64,000 nt of DNA from Tangfeifania diversioriginum (lineage in GTDB: Bacteria > Bacteroidota > Bacteroidia > Bacteroidales > Prolixibacteraceae), in the NCBI GenBank assembly GCA_945873105.1, contig CAMCBW010000021.1, positions 27,845 through 91,844 of the forward strand, in the 5' to 3' direction. The translations under genes and the position numbers were made by a program. Positions 36,134 through 45,772 of the stretch are shown here, piece by piece. The notes under the pieces were generated by a model. The model was not told the DNA's origin and ran no database searches. It saw only the letters and a list, made by a program, of their open reading frames with translations. How positions within the stretch are numbered: position 1 is the first letter of the stretch; every line of letters starts with the position of its first letter.

Positions 36134-37993
36134 CTAACTTGCATTTTAACATCGATTCTATTCCTTTCTACCCCGATTTCATTCAAATTTTTTGCCCAAT
36201 CATCGAATGTCTATGCGGTTGAAAATGTTGCTGTGGTTGGCAATAATGCAGGCCTGTACAACAACACGCCCTTGCCTGTCAACAGCTCCAATGCATTTGC
36301 CCTTCCAGGAGATCAGCCAATGGATGGTCAGAAACAAGATTTTCTGAAATGGTGGCAGGAATCCCGGTTTGGGATGTTCATTCACTGGGGACCAGTGACC
36401 CGGTATGGTGGTGAAATCAGCTGGACCCGCGAAGGATATGGTAAAGCAAAATATGACTCGCTTTACAAGGGTTTTAATCCGGTTAACTTTAATCCGGAGG
36501 AGTGGGTCAATTTGGCTCAAAAAGCCGGAATGAAGTACATTGTTTTTACGGCCAAACACCACGATGGTTTTTGTGAATGGAATACCAAAACAACCAGCTA
36601 CAACATCATGAAAACGCCTTTTGGACGCGATGTCTGTAAGGAACTTGCCGAGGCGGCCCACAAAGCCGGAATGCCCATCTGCTGGTACTTTTCGCCTGCC
36701 GACTGGAAAGATCCCGATTGCCGCAATCCAAAAACCAATGATCTTTTCGCCACCCGTGTTTTGGAGCAAGTACGGGAATTGCTGACCAATTATGGCAAAA
36801 TTGGCTTGTTGTGGATCGACTACGAAGGTTCTCCTAGTCCGGTAAAACCTAAGGAGATCTACGAACTGGCCAAAAAACTGCAGCCCGGAATCATCGTGAA
36901 CAACCGTTTGGATGTTTTCCATACCGACGAGTCACATGCTTTTATTGGGAAGTATGGTGATTATGCTACTCCGGAAGGTTTTGTGGCAGGTTACGGTGCT
37001 GTACCATGGGAAACATGCACCAACCTGGGGCATCAATGGGCCTGGCGACCCAAGGACACGCCACGCCCCATCCATGAAACGGTCACCACCTTGTTGCGTT
37101 GTGTGGGCGGAAATGGAAATTTGTTGCTGAATGTTGGACCTGACAGTCTGGGCCAGATTCCTGCAAATTTTCAGGAAAGGTTAATGGAATTGGGCGAATG
37201 GCTGAAACAGCACGGGCAATCCGTTTACAACACCAAGGGTGGCCCCTATACCCCAACCACCGATTATCTCTGTACCTACGAAGGGAAAAGCATGTACCTT
37301 AATATTCTGTCAATGAAGGGCGACACCCTGGTTTTGCCGGCGTTGCCAGTCAAAATTCAGAAAGCCAGCCTGGTCAGTGGCAAAGCTGTACAGTTTATTC
37401 AGGAACCAAAGGTTCTAAGACTAATCATTCCGGAGGCTGAAAGGGAAAAGATTTCGACATTAATTACCATTACAACCAACCAGCCATTGGCCAAATTGGC
37501 ATTGATTTATCCATTCTCAACCTCAGGTTCTCTGGCATACAATTCCAGTGCAAGCGCATCCAGCTCGATAGGTCAGTTTTTGCACGATCCGACCGCTGCC
37601 TTCGACGACAATCCCAAAACCCACTGGAAACCCGGCAGGAAGACCGGTGTTGATTTTGACTCCTGGTTTGGTAAGCTCTTGAATTATAAGAGCGAAGAGG
37701 TTAAAGCGCTCTTTGAGAGGACGGGCTGGCTGGAAGCAGATCTGGCCAAACCTCAAACTGTAAGAAGCATTTTTCTGAGCGAGTCTGTTTTCCAGAACTC
37801 AGAAATTAAAGGCTTCGAGATTCAATACGAAAAGGATGGGAAATGGCTGACCATTGCCAGCGGAACAAAAATGGGTGACTGGAAGCAGAACATTGAACCT
37901 GTCACTGCCAGGAAATTCAGGGTCGTAATTCTCGATCGAATTGGCTTCTCTGGAATTAAGGAATTTCAACTGTTTTCGGACAATAGGTATTAA
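36128..37993 (+). CDS. GH29 alpha-L-fucosidase with C-terminal discoidin-like domain
   Basis: The 621-residue exported protein has a GH29 catalytic domain from about residue 70: WWQESRFGMFIHWGPVT, FTAKHHDGFCEWNTKTTSYN, FSPADWKDPD, Asp231 in LLWIDYEGSP as probable nucleophile, WETCTNLGHQWAWRP and GGNGNLLLNVGPDSLG. A C-terminal F5/8-like domain (about 470-621) contains DPTAAFDDNPKTHWKPG and GWLEADLAKPQTVRS. It has an extra N-terminal linker compared with the neighbouring GH29. The leader is duplicated (35951-36133). It probably acts on a different fucosyl linkage than the other two GH29 enzymes in the window. Confidence 0.92.
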   Translation: MKLTCILTSILFLSTPISFKFFAQSSNVYAVENVAVVGNNAGLYNNTPLPVNSSNAFALPGDQPMDGQKQDFLKWWQESRFGMFIHWGPVTRYGGEISWTREGYGKAKYDSLYKGFNPVNFNPEEWVNLAQKAGMKYIVFTAKHHDGFCEWNTKTTSYNIMKTPFGRDVCKELAEAAHKAGMPICWYFSPADWKDPDCRNPKTNDLFATRVLEQVRELLTNYGKIGLLWIDYEGSPSPVKPKEIYELAKKLQPGIIVNNRLDVFHTDESHAFIGKYGDYATPEGFVAGYGAVPWETCTNLGHQWAWRPKDTPRPIHETVTTLLRCVGGNGNLLLNVGPDSLGQIPANFQERLMELGEWLKQHGQSVYNTKGGPYTPTTDYLCTYEGKSMYLNILSMKGDTLVLPALPVKIQKASLVSGKAVQFIQEPKVLRLIIPEAEREKISTLITITTNQPLAKLALIYPFSTSGSLAYNSSASASSSIGQFLHDPTAAFDDNPKTHWKPGRKTGVDFDSWFGKLLNYKSEEVKALFERTGWLEADLAKPQTVRSIFLSESVFQNSEIKGFEIQYEKDGKWLTIASGTKMGDWKQNIEPVTARKFRVVILDRIGFSGIKEFQLFSDNRY

Positions 37994-38056
37994 ATGCAAA
38001 AGCTGGCTTCCAATGCTTGTAATTCGTTGATATAATTGTTTGTAATAGATTGTAGC

Positions 38057-41000
38057 ATGAGGAGATTATTGTTTTTTTGCTGTTTTGTAATTCTTCAGTG
38101 GCCTCTTTTGGCGCAGGCACAAATAGGAGAGGGAAATGGGCCGGAAAATTGCAATGTAGTCTGGACCACTCCCAGTGACGATTCTTTCGGCTCTATGCCG
38201 CTGGGCAATGGTGACATTGGCTTGAATGTCTGGGTGGAGAAAAATGGCGATCTGTTGTTCTACATCAGCAAGGTAGATGCCTTTGATGCCGGACATTTGC
38301 TGCCAAAATTGGGGCGGATCAGGATAAAAACAGCACCTGCACTTTCTGTTGACAAGTTTAAGCAAACCTTAAACCTGATAGATGCCTCCATTTTGGTGGA
38401 AGCTGGTGATGCTAATTTTCGGATTTGGGTGGATGCCAATCATCCGGTCATTCGCGTGGAAGGGAAAAGCAAGACTCCCCGAATGGTCAGCATTTCGATG
38501 GAGTCGCTTCGTCCGCTTGCCGATGCATCTGTTGTTTTGCCTCCAACCGGGACTATTGGAATAAATTTTAACGACCAGGAAAACCGGCTGGCGTGGTGCT
38601 ACCGTAACCAATCCTCCCGCTGGGCTGAAAACTTTAAGAGCCAGAATAGTGCCGGGATGGTGGCCCAAACAAAAGATCCGATTCTGCACCGGATTTCAGG
38701 TTGCATGCTGCAGGCCAAAGGCTTTACCCGTGAAAATGGAACAACACTGAAGTTGAAAAGCAGATCTGCCTCTTTCGATTGTACCATTACGGTAAATTCC
38801 AGTCAGCCTGAAAGCCTGGAAGCTTGGCTGGCAGAAATTTCAAAGCCGGTTCACGCTGATTGGAAAGCCCACTGCACCTACTGGAAATCCTTCTGGAACC
38901 GGAGCTATATCCACATAACCTCAGACGGTGAAGGGAATTTTAACCTGGATCAATGTCGGTACACCCAATTTGAGCAGGGGTCAAAAGCCTATGAAGGGCA
39001 CAAGTTGTTGGATGCCAAACAGAATATTGACCAGATCAACCAGCGGTATGCCCTGGAGCGATTCTGCCAGGCGGCTGCCAGTCGGGGTGCGGTACCTCCT
39101 CCCTACAATGGCTCTATCTTTACAATGGATATGCCTGCGGGAGTCTTGGGATTCAATAAAACCAAGGAGAATCCGGTCTCCCCGGATGGCCGCGACTGGG
39201 CCGTACTCTCCTTCATGTGGCAAAATGCCCGGCATCCCTACTGGTCCATGGCTACCCGCGGTGATTACGATGCCATCCGGCCAGGTATGCAATTTGTGCG
39301 CGATGGACTCGATATTTGCCGGGATCGGTGCCAAAAAATCTTCGGACACGAAGGTGCCTTTGTCATGGAAGCAAGCTGGTGGCACAATGTGGGGGTTTTT
39401 AACTGGGAAAAAGTCCCTCCCCATTTGCGTTACCATCAACTGGCTACCATAGAGTTGCCTGCCATCATGTGTGAGTATTACGAACATACCAGGGATCTTA
39501 AATTTCTGAATGACATTTTGATCCCCTGTGCAGAGGACTTTTTGAAATTCTATGAATTGCGTTTTCCCAAACGGGATGCCAATGGAATCATGCAGATGGA
39601 GGGAGTTGGCTGTGCTGAAACCTACCAGGGTGTTACAAATCCCTGTACTGAAATTGGTTGTTTGAAATTTGTACTCACCAAACTGATTGGCTTTGATAGA
39701 AATGAGGAGCGCGTGAGGCATTGGGCCAAATTTCTGAATTCATTGCCAGGTGTGCCTTTGCGCAGGATCTATGGACTGGATTTGCTGGCAGTTGGTGAAA
39801 AATACGACCCGGGACGGGTGATCTGTGAGAGCCCGGAACTCTATTCCATCTATCCGTTTCGTCAGGTAGGAGTTGGTCAGCCGGAGTTGCTGGCCAATGC
39901 CCGGCAGTCCTTTCATCTTCGCACCACCAGCATCGACGGAACCATTGATGATCAGGCAACGGAGACCGGAGGATGGCAATCGGCTCCTGTGCAAGCCGCG
40001 TACCTGGGGCTTCCCCGCGAAGCCGCACGTTTGGCCAGCATCAATTTCAACGACCAGTTTATTGCATGGCACGACAACATCGACCCGGCTACACCCTGGC
40101 CCAACCGGCCACGTGCCCGCTTCCCGGCTTTCTGGGAATGCAAGATGGATGGCACCCCTGACAACGACCATGGGGCCAATTCTGTGAATACCCTGCAAAG
40201 TATGCTGTTGCAAAGCGATGGAACAAAGATCTACCTGCTTCCGGCCTGGCCTGAAAATTGGGATGTTTCTTTCAAACTACATGCTGCGAACAATACGACT
40301 GTCGAATGTGTTTACGAGGATGGAAAAGTCGCATCATTGAAGGTGACTCCCGAATCCCGCAAAGCGGATATTGTCGACAAAAGCAGTGCCAGAGAGCGGA
40401 TCAAAACCCTTGTGGAGGTTGCACTCTGTGACAGGAATTACCTTTTTGGATTGCCACCGATGCTGGATGCACAACCTATTCCGGGTAAGGCAACTGCGCC
40501 CTGGATCTCCAAATACGGATACACCCTGGAAGGTTCAAAAGCCGGACCATGGATGAACAGTGTTTTCAATGGCAATACCGTATTTGTGCATGTGCCCGTC
40601 TGGCCCAGGGAAGGGGTCAGGCTTCCGGCCATTCCGCGCAAACTGGTCTCTTCAAAATCTATAACCGGAAACATTCAGGTGAAACAGGACGGGCAGGGTT
40701 GGTTGCTCACAGGTACTCCCGATACTTTGATGACCATCGTAAAACTTGAATTTGACCGGTCTGTGGAGGAGTTGGCCAGATCACTTCCCTTCGTTGGCTC
40801 TTTCACGGTAGGAAAAGAACGCAAACTTTCGAAGGTGGCGGATGGATTTGTCCAGGCTGAGGTTGACCTGGATGGGGAGAAAACCATTGACCGGTTTGAA
40901 TTCACCATCGAAAATCCCGGGCACCAGAGGGGTCAGGGCAATCCCTTCGACCTGCAAGCCAAACAAAGTGACGGAAGCTGGAAAACCATCTGCAAGGGCA

Positions 41001-41104
41001 GTGTTTACGGAACCATCTGCGGCAAACAGATCGATCCTGTGAGCACCTCTGCCATTCGGCTGGTCATTCAGGCAACTGGTATCAGGCAACTTGATCTATT
41101 TTAG
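38057..41104 (+). CDS. DUF5703/GH95-like glycoside hydrolase with C-terminal discoidin-like domain
   Basis: ATG 38057 gives a clean signal peptide (LLFFCCFVILQWPLLAQAQ). The 1015-residue protein opens with a DUF5703-type sandwich (TTPSDDSFGSMPLGNGDIGL, VWVEKNGDLLFYISKVDAFD). It continues as an alpha/alpha toroid of the GH95 type (GSIFTMDMPAGVLGF, DWAVLSFMWQNARHPYWSMA, MQMEGVGCAETYQGVTNP, NSVNTLQSMLL). A final beta-sandwich (about 900-1015) looks like a carbohydrate-binding module. Members of this group are found in rhamnose- and fucose-rich polysaccharide loci, but I know of no settled activity. It is 63 bases after the GH29 gene. Confidence 0.65.
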   Translation: MRRLLFFCCFVILQWPLLAQAQIGEGNGPENCNVVWTTPSDDSFGSMPLGNGDIGLNVWVEKNGDLLFYISKVDAFDAGHLLPKLGRIRIKTAPALSVDKFKQTLNLIDASILVEAGDANFRIWVDANHPVIRVEGKSKTPRMVSISMESLRPLADASVVLPPTGTIGINFNDQENRLAWCYRNQSSRWAENFKSQNSAGMVAQTKDPILHRISGCMLQAKGFTRENGTTLKLKSRSASFDCTITVNSSQPESLEAWLAEISKPVHADWKAHCTYWKSFWNRSYIHITSDGEGNFNLDQCRYTQFEQGSKAYEGHKLLDAKQNIDQINQRYALERFCQAAASRGAVPPPYNGSIFTMDMPAGVLGFNKTKENPVSPDGRDWAVLSFMWQNARHPYWSMATRGDYDAIRPGMQFVRDGLDICRDRCQKIFGHEGAFVMEASWWHNVGVFNWEKVPPHLRYHQLATIELPAIMCEYYEHTRDLKFLNDILIPCAEDFLKFYELRFPKRDANGIMQMEGVGCAETYQGVTNPCTEIGCLKFVLTKLIGFDRNEERVRHWAKFLNSLPGVPLRRIYGLDLLAVGEKYDPGRVICESPELYSIYPFRQVGVGQPELLANARQSFHLRTTSIDGTIDDQATETGGWQSAPVQAAYLGLPREAARLASINFNDQFIAWHDNIDPATPWPNRPRARFPAFWECKMDGTPDNDHGANSVNTLQSMLLQSDGTKIYLLPAWPENWDVSFKLHAANNTTVECVYEDGKVASLKVTPESRKADIVDKSSARERIKTLVEVALCDRNYLFGLPPMLDAQPIPGKATAPWISKYGYTLEGSKAGPWMNSVFNGNTVFVHVPVWPREGVRLPAIPRKLVSSKSITGNIQVKQDGQGWLLTGTPDTLMTIVKLEFDRSVEELARSLPFVGSFTVGKERKLSKVADGFVQAEVDLDGEKTIDRFEFTIENPGHQRGQGNPFDLQAKQSDGSWKTICKGSVYGTICGKQIDPVSTSAIRLVIQATGIRQLDLF

Positions 41105-41160
41105 GAAATAGCCTATTGGTTCTGGCCGCTCTTTTTGGTACAAATTGACCTGATAATCAG

Positions 41161-41200
41161 AAACGTTTCCGGAAATAAAAACGTTTCCGAAAACGTTTCC
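41161..41200. promoter_or_regulatory. Three LacI-type operator copies upstream of GH30
   Basis: AAACGTTTCC occurs three times at 41161, 41179 and 41191, each containing the palindrome AAACGTTT with central CG, typical of LacI/GalR-family operators. TTTCCGGAAA (41165-41174) adds a second palindrome. The cluster lies 114 bases before the GH30 start. No lacI-type gene is in the window. Confidence 0.6.
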
Positions 41201-41313
41201 GAAAATAATTTGTTGCCTGAAAAGGTGATTGAAAGATATAGATCATAAGTTTAGTGGATGAAAAATCCAATCTTAACTTTTAAGGTGATGACAACTCTTC
41301 GAACTGAGCAAAA

Positions 41314-42738
41314 ATGACAAAAACGCACTTTTTTTCAATCTTGTTCCTACTCCCTTTTTTGGCCTTTGGTCAGAAATCCATTGAGTGGGTAACTACCACC
41401 GAGAAACAGCCATGGTTTCCGCAACAGCGCCTCTCATCCGCCACTCCTCAAACCAATGCAGACGTTGTGGTCATGACCGATACAAACCTCCAGGTTATCG
41501 AAGGTTTCGGTGGTTGTTTCAACGAGCTCGGCTGGACCTCGCTGGGTGCCTTGAAGCAAACAGACAAGTATAATATCCTAAAAGAGCTTTTTGCTCCCAA
41601 TGTTGGTGCAAACTTTACCATATGCAGGATGCCTGTCGGAGCCAACGATTTTTCGCTCGACTGGTACTCCTACAATGAGACGGCTGGTGATTTTAAAATG
41701 AAGAACTTTAGTATCAGCAACGACATGAAGACGCTCGTGCCATTCGTCAAGGCTGCCCTGGAGCAAAATCCGTCACTCAGGTTATGGGCCTCACCCTGGA
41801 GTCCACCTGCCTGGATGAAGTGGAACAAACATTATGCCTGCGCAGCCACTTCTGCAAAAATGGACAAGAAATTCCAGAATGGATTGGGAATAGACCGGCA
41901 GGGTAAAGAGGGAACCAACATGTTTATCCAGGAAAAGGCCTATTTCAAAGCATATGCGCTCTATTTTTCCAAATTTATCAAAGCCTACCGGGAACAGGGA
42001 ATCAACATCTCCACCATCATGCCTCAAAATGAGTTCAACTCCTGCCAGATCTTCCCAAGTTGTACCTGGACTGCCTCCGGCTTGGCCACCTTCATTGGGA
42101 GTTACCTGGGTCCTGCTATGGATAAATTAAAGGTGGAAATGATGTTTGGGACCATGGAGCGACCCAATGAGGCCCTGGTTGACACCATTCTGCAAGATCC
42201 GCTTGCCGCACCTTTCATAAAGGGTGTGGGATTTCAGTGGGCCGGGAAGGGAGCTATTGCAGGTATTCACCAGCGATATCCCAACCTCAGGCTTTACCAG
42301 TCTGAACAGGAGTGTGGTGATGGTAAGAATGACTGGAAATATTGCTGCTACACCTGGGAGTTGATGAAGCATTACATCTCCAATGGGGCCAACTCCTACC
42401 TCTACTGGAACATCTCATTGCCGGAGGGTGGTTTCAGCAGGTGGGGCTGGCAGCAAAATTCGCTGGTAACCGTTGATCCACTTACCAAAACCTACAAGTA
42501 CAACCATGAGTACTATTTGCTGAAGCACCTGAGCCACTATGTCAAACCTGGTGCCAGAGTGCTGAAAACGGAAGGGACTTTCAATAACCTTTTGGCCTTT
42601 AAAAACAGCGACAGCACGATTGTCCTCGTTGCCCAGAATGAAACAGCCCTGGAAAAATCAGTCGTTTTCGGGGTTGGTCCAGATCAGGTTAAGGTCACAC
42701 TTCCGGCAAATTCATTTAATACATTGGTTGTAAAATAG
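41314..42738 (+). CDS. GH30-family glycoside hydrolase
   Basis: The 474-residue exported enzyme (signal ending FLAFGQ) has the GH30 (beta/alpha)8 barrel with fused beta-sandwich. It shows VIEGFGGCFNELGW, FTICRMPVGANDFSLDWYSY, LWASPWSPPAWMK, acid/base Glu240 in MPQNEF, nucleophile Glu331 in YQSEQECGDG, and a final NSFNTLVV strand. GH30 members cleave beta-glucosides, beta-xylosides, beta-fucosides or beta-1,6-glucans. The subfamily cannot be fixed by eye. It likely opens a separate transcription unit under the LacI-type operator cluster, followed by the second GH106. Confidence 0.88.
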   Translation: MTKTHFFSILFLLPFLAFGQKSIEWVTTTEKQPWFPQQRLSSATPQTNADVVVMTDTNLQVIEGFGGCFNELGWTSLGALKQTDKYNILKELFAPNVGANFTICRMPVGANDFSLDWYSYNETAGDFKMKNFSISNDMKTLVPFVKAALEQNPSLRLWASPWSPPAWMKWNKHYACAATSAKMDKKFQNGLGIDRQGKEGTNMFIQEKAYFKAYALYFSKFIKAYREQGINISTIMPQNEFNSCQIFPSCTWTASGLATFIGSYLGPAMDKLKVEMMFGTMERPNEALVDTILQDPLAAPFIKGVGFQWAGKGAIAGIHQRYPNLRLYQSEQECGDGKNDWKYCCYTWELMKHYISNGANSYLYWNISLPEGGFSRWGWQQNSLVTVDPLTKTYKYNHEYYLLKHLSHYVKPGARVLKTEGTFNNLLAFKNSDSTIVLVAQNETALEKSVVFGVGPDQVKVTLPANSFNTLVVK

Positions 42739-42752
42739 GAAATAGGTGTTTG

Positions 42753-42766
42753 TGCAAACGATTGCA
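42753..42766. promoter_or_regulatory. LacI-type operator upstream of the second GH106
   Basis: TGCAAACGATTGCA is a 14-base palindrome apart from one central A/A pair and has the central CG of LacI/GalR operators. It is placed just before a TAnnTTTG element (TAGATTTG, 42783-42790), which would put it over the promoter of the GH106 gene starting at 42813. It differs in sequence from the AAACGTTT sites upstream of GH30. Confidence 0.45.
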
Positions 42767-42782
42767 AATTTGGTTGATACTT

Positions 42783-42790
42783 TAGATTTG
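42783..42790 (+). promoter_or_regulatory. Candidate Bacteroidota -7 promoter element
   Basis: TAGATTTG fits the TAnnTTTG consensus 22 bases before the second GH106 start. A TTG at 42762-42764 lies 18 bases upstream, close to the usual 19-21 spacing, and overlaps the palindrome at 42753-42766. Confidence 0.4.
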
Positions 42791-42812
42791 ATTCAAATGG
42801 AAAATTGAGGTG

Positions 42813-45617
42813 ATGAAATCAAAAAAAATGATACCCGCAATGCTACGCTCGATGCAAAAAATAATTCTTCCCGTCTTGATATTGACCTTCATAATCTGCG
42901 GGTTATGTGCTGCTTCCCAGCCATTGCAACCGAAGAATGTGGCTTTGGAAGCTGGTTTCCTGAATCCACCCGAATCAGCCAAGGTTTGGACTTGGTGGCA
43001 CTGGATGAACGGCAATGTCTCCAAAGAGGGGATCACCGCAGATATGGAGTCGATGAAGCGCGTGGGCATCGGCGGTCTTTACAATTTTCATGTGGGTCAC
43101 CAGCTGCCCATCAACGGGGCCGTTGAATTCATGAGTCCCGAATGGTGGTCACTCAGCAAGTTTGCCGTCTCAGAGGCCAGTCGGCTGGGTTTGGAATTTG
43201 GCTTTCAGAATTGTCCGGGTTGGTCGGCCAGCGGCGGTCCGGAGGTTAAAGTGGAGCAATCCATGCAAAAACTGGTCTGGTCAGAGATAAAAGTAACGGG
43301 TCCTGGCAAATACCTTGATACCTTGCCCCGACCAAAGATAGATCCGGTTTACAATTATTACAGGGATGTTGTCGTCGTGGCATTCCCGGTAGGCAGGGAT
43401 TCCATAACTCCATTAAATGCCGTACTAAATATCTCCGAAGTAATGGATGCATCCGGAGTGCTGGATTGGGAGATCCCCTCCGGAAAATGGGTCATCCAAC
43501 GTTTTGGCCATACCACCACCGGGAAGAAAAATGCTCCTGCCCCCATCGGCGGAGAGGGGCTGGAATGCGATAAAATGAGCAAGGAGGCTGTTGCTGCCTT
43601 CTTTCAGAGTTATCCTGCCAAATATCTGGCCAATGCCAGCAGTGTTAAAAATGGCATCCGACATATAGAGATTGACAGTTATGAGGCCGGATTACAGGAT
43701 TGGACACCCCGGTTCAGGGCAGAATTCGTGAAACGGCGCGGTTACGATCCATTGCGCTGGCTGCCCGCCTGGAGCAACCAAACCGTGGAAAGCAAGTCAT
43801 TGAGCAGTAGGTTTAAAAATGACATGAAAAGAACCATTGCCGAACTCTTTGACGAAAACTATTTCGGTTATTTTGCGGATTTGGTACACAAATATCCTGG
43901 TTTGCAGCTCTCGCTGGAACCCTACGACGGACCATTTAATCCTTACGATGTGGCCGCCCATGCGGATGTATTGATGGGAGAGTATTGGCAGAAACCAGCT
44001 ACCTGGGGATGGAACTGGACAGAACAGGTCATTGCTGCAGCCCATGTTTTGGGCAAGAAGATTGTTTCGGCAGAAGCGCTCACAGGCTGGCCTCATCTGT
44101 CCAGGTGGGAAAATGATCCTTATTCGTTGAAAATATCTGCGGATAAGGCCTTCGCTTTGGGGGTAAACCGCATGGTGCTTCATACCATCGCCCACCAGCC
44201 ATGGCCAGAGCAGTACAAGCCTGGAATGACCATGGCTTTTTGGGGACAGCATTTTGGACGTACAGAAACCTGGTGGGAAGCGTCAAAAGTGTGGTTCGAT
44301 TACCTGAGCCGATGTCAGTATTTGCTGCAACAGGGTGAATTCGTGAGTGATATTTTGTGTCTGAATTCTGGTATCTTCGGTTTGCCGGATGGTTACCGTG
44401 CAGATATCTGCAGCGATTTGCAATTGATGACCATGGTAGAGGCCAAAAATGGACTCCTTAAATTACCCCACGGAAAGAGTTACCGGATACTGGTCATCCA
44501 GGATTCTTTGCTTTTGCCGGAGGTTGCAGCTAAGATCAAGAAATTGGCAGATGCAGGAGTAATGGTCATTGGGAAACAATTTACCGCTTCACCCTCCCTG
44601 GTGAATTATCCGGAATGTGACAAGACGGTCCGGGAGATTTCTCATCATTTGACACAATCCGGAAAGATGAAGAATGTTTCATTGATAGGGCTGCTTCAGG
44701 AACAAAAGATCCTTCCCGATTTTACCTCCAACAGCAAGGAGGTGCTGTGGGTACACCGCAGGATTGGCGATCAGGAGCTCTATTTCGTATCCAATCAAAT
44801 CAACTCTGCCAGAGTTATCCAAGGTTCATTCCGGGTGACCGGGAAGCAACCGGAATTGTGGGATCCAGTAACTGGAAAAATTTTCAAGGCCACTTCATTT
44901 GAAATGAGTAACGGACAAACGACTGTTCCGTTGAAACTCGATCCGGGCGGTTCTATTTTTGTGGTGTTTGAAAGACCAATCAAGGTAACCAAAGGTTCAT
45001 CGACCACAAATTGGCCAGGTTATACAACAAGGATGGATTTAAAAACAGCTTGGACGGTGAATTTCGATACCAAATGGGGAGGACCCGAGTCGGTCCTTTT
45101 TCCAACCCTGACAGATTGGTCCAAACATGAACTACCCGGAATAAGATATTATTCGGGTACGGCAACCTACAAAACCCGTTTCGAATTAGAGGAGCTCTAT
45201 CCCAACCTGACAATCGACCTGGGTATGGTGAAAAATTTGGCAGAGGTAGTTATCAATGGAATAGCTTTGGGAGTGGTATGGAAACCTCCCTTCCTGGTGG
45301 ATATTTCAAAGGCCGTGCGGCCGGGTCTCAATGAACTGGAGGTGATAGTAACCAATTTGTGGGCCAACCGCCTTATCGGAGATGAACAGGAGCCCCCCGA
45401 TATGAAATGGGATACCAAAATGGCCGGGCTTAGCTCTGTGAAAAATGCAATGGCGGGATACAAACTGCTGGAGCTTCCTGACTGGTTTACCCAGAACAGG
45501 CCAAGACCCTCAGCTGGACGCTATACCTTTACCACCTTTAACTATTTCCGGAAAGATTCCCCCCTGCTGGAGTCAGGATTGTTGGGTCCGGTGAAATTGA
45601 TGTCAAGAATTCAATAG
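42813..45617 (+). CDS. GH106-family alpha-L-rhamnosidase (copy 2)
   Basis: ATG 42813 (directly after a GTG) starts a 934-residue exported protein. The GH106 landmarks are VWTWWHWMNGNVSKEGITAD, FGFQNCPGWSASGGP, HIEIDSYEAGLQDWTPRFRA, LQLSLEPYDGPFNPYD, KIVSAEALTGWPHLSRW and MTMAFWGQHFGRTETWW. It has the same C-terminal jelly roll as copy 1 (IDLGMVKNLAEVVINGIALG, NLWANRLIGDEQEPPD). The two are only moderately similar, so they probably cut different rhamnosyl linkages. A 155-base gap with no clear signal follows. Confidence 0.85.
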   Translation: MKSKKMIPAMLRSMQKIILPVLILTFIICGLCAASQPLQPKNVALEAGFLNPPESAKVWTWWHWMNGNVSKEGITADMESMKRVGIGGLYNFHVGHQLPINGAVEFMSPEWWSLSKFAVSEASRLGLEFGFQNCPGWSASGGPEVKVEQSMQKLVWSEIKVTGPGKYLDTLPRPKIDPVYNYYRDVVVVAFPVGRDSITPLNAVLNISEVMDASGVLDWEIPSGKWVIQRFGHTTTGKKNAPAPIGGEGLECDKMSKEAVAAFFQSYPAKYLANASSVKNGIRHIEIDSYEAGLQDWTPRFRAEFVKRRGYDPLRWLPAWSNQTVESKSLSSRFKNDMKRTIAELFDENYFGYFADLVHKYPGLQLSLEPYDGPFNPYDVAAHADVLMGEYWQKPATWGWNWTEQVIAAAHVLGKKIVSAEALTGWPHLSRWENDPYSLKISADKAFALGVNRMVLHTIAHQPWPEQYKPGMTMAFWGQHFGRTETWWEASKVWFDYLSRCQYLLQQGEFVSDILCLNSGIFGLPDGYRADICSDLQLMTMVEAKNGLLKLPHGKSYRILVIQDSLLLPEVAAKIKKLADAGVMVIGKQFTASPSLVNYPECDKTVREISHHLTQSGKMKNVSLIGLLQEQKILPDFTSNSKEVLWVHRRIGDQELYFVSNQINSARVIQGSFRVTGKQPELWDPVTGKIFKATSFEMSNGQTTVPLKLDPGGSIFVVFERPIKVTKGSSTTNWPGYTTRMDLKTAWTVNFDTKWGGPESVLFPTLTDWSKHELPGIRYYSGTATYKTRFELEELYPNLTIDLGMVKNLAEVVINGIALGVVWKPPFLVDISKAVRPGLNELEVIVTNLWANRLIGDEQEPPDMKWDTKMAGLSSVKNAMAGYKLLELPDWFTQNRPRPSAGRYTFTTFNYFRKDSPLLESGLLGPVKLMSRIQ

Positions 45618-45772
45618 GATTGGTTCACAAAGGGGATTCAGTCCATTTTGATGCATCCTCCCAGAGGGAATTGGGGAAAAGATATGCAAAAAAAATGAGT
45701 GATATAGAACCTGTGGGTTTGAAATACTAACCATTTTAATTAACTGATTATTAAGAGATAAATTGAATTATT

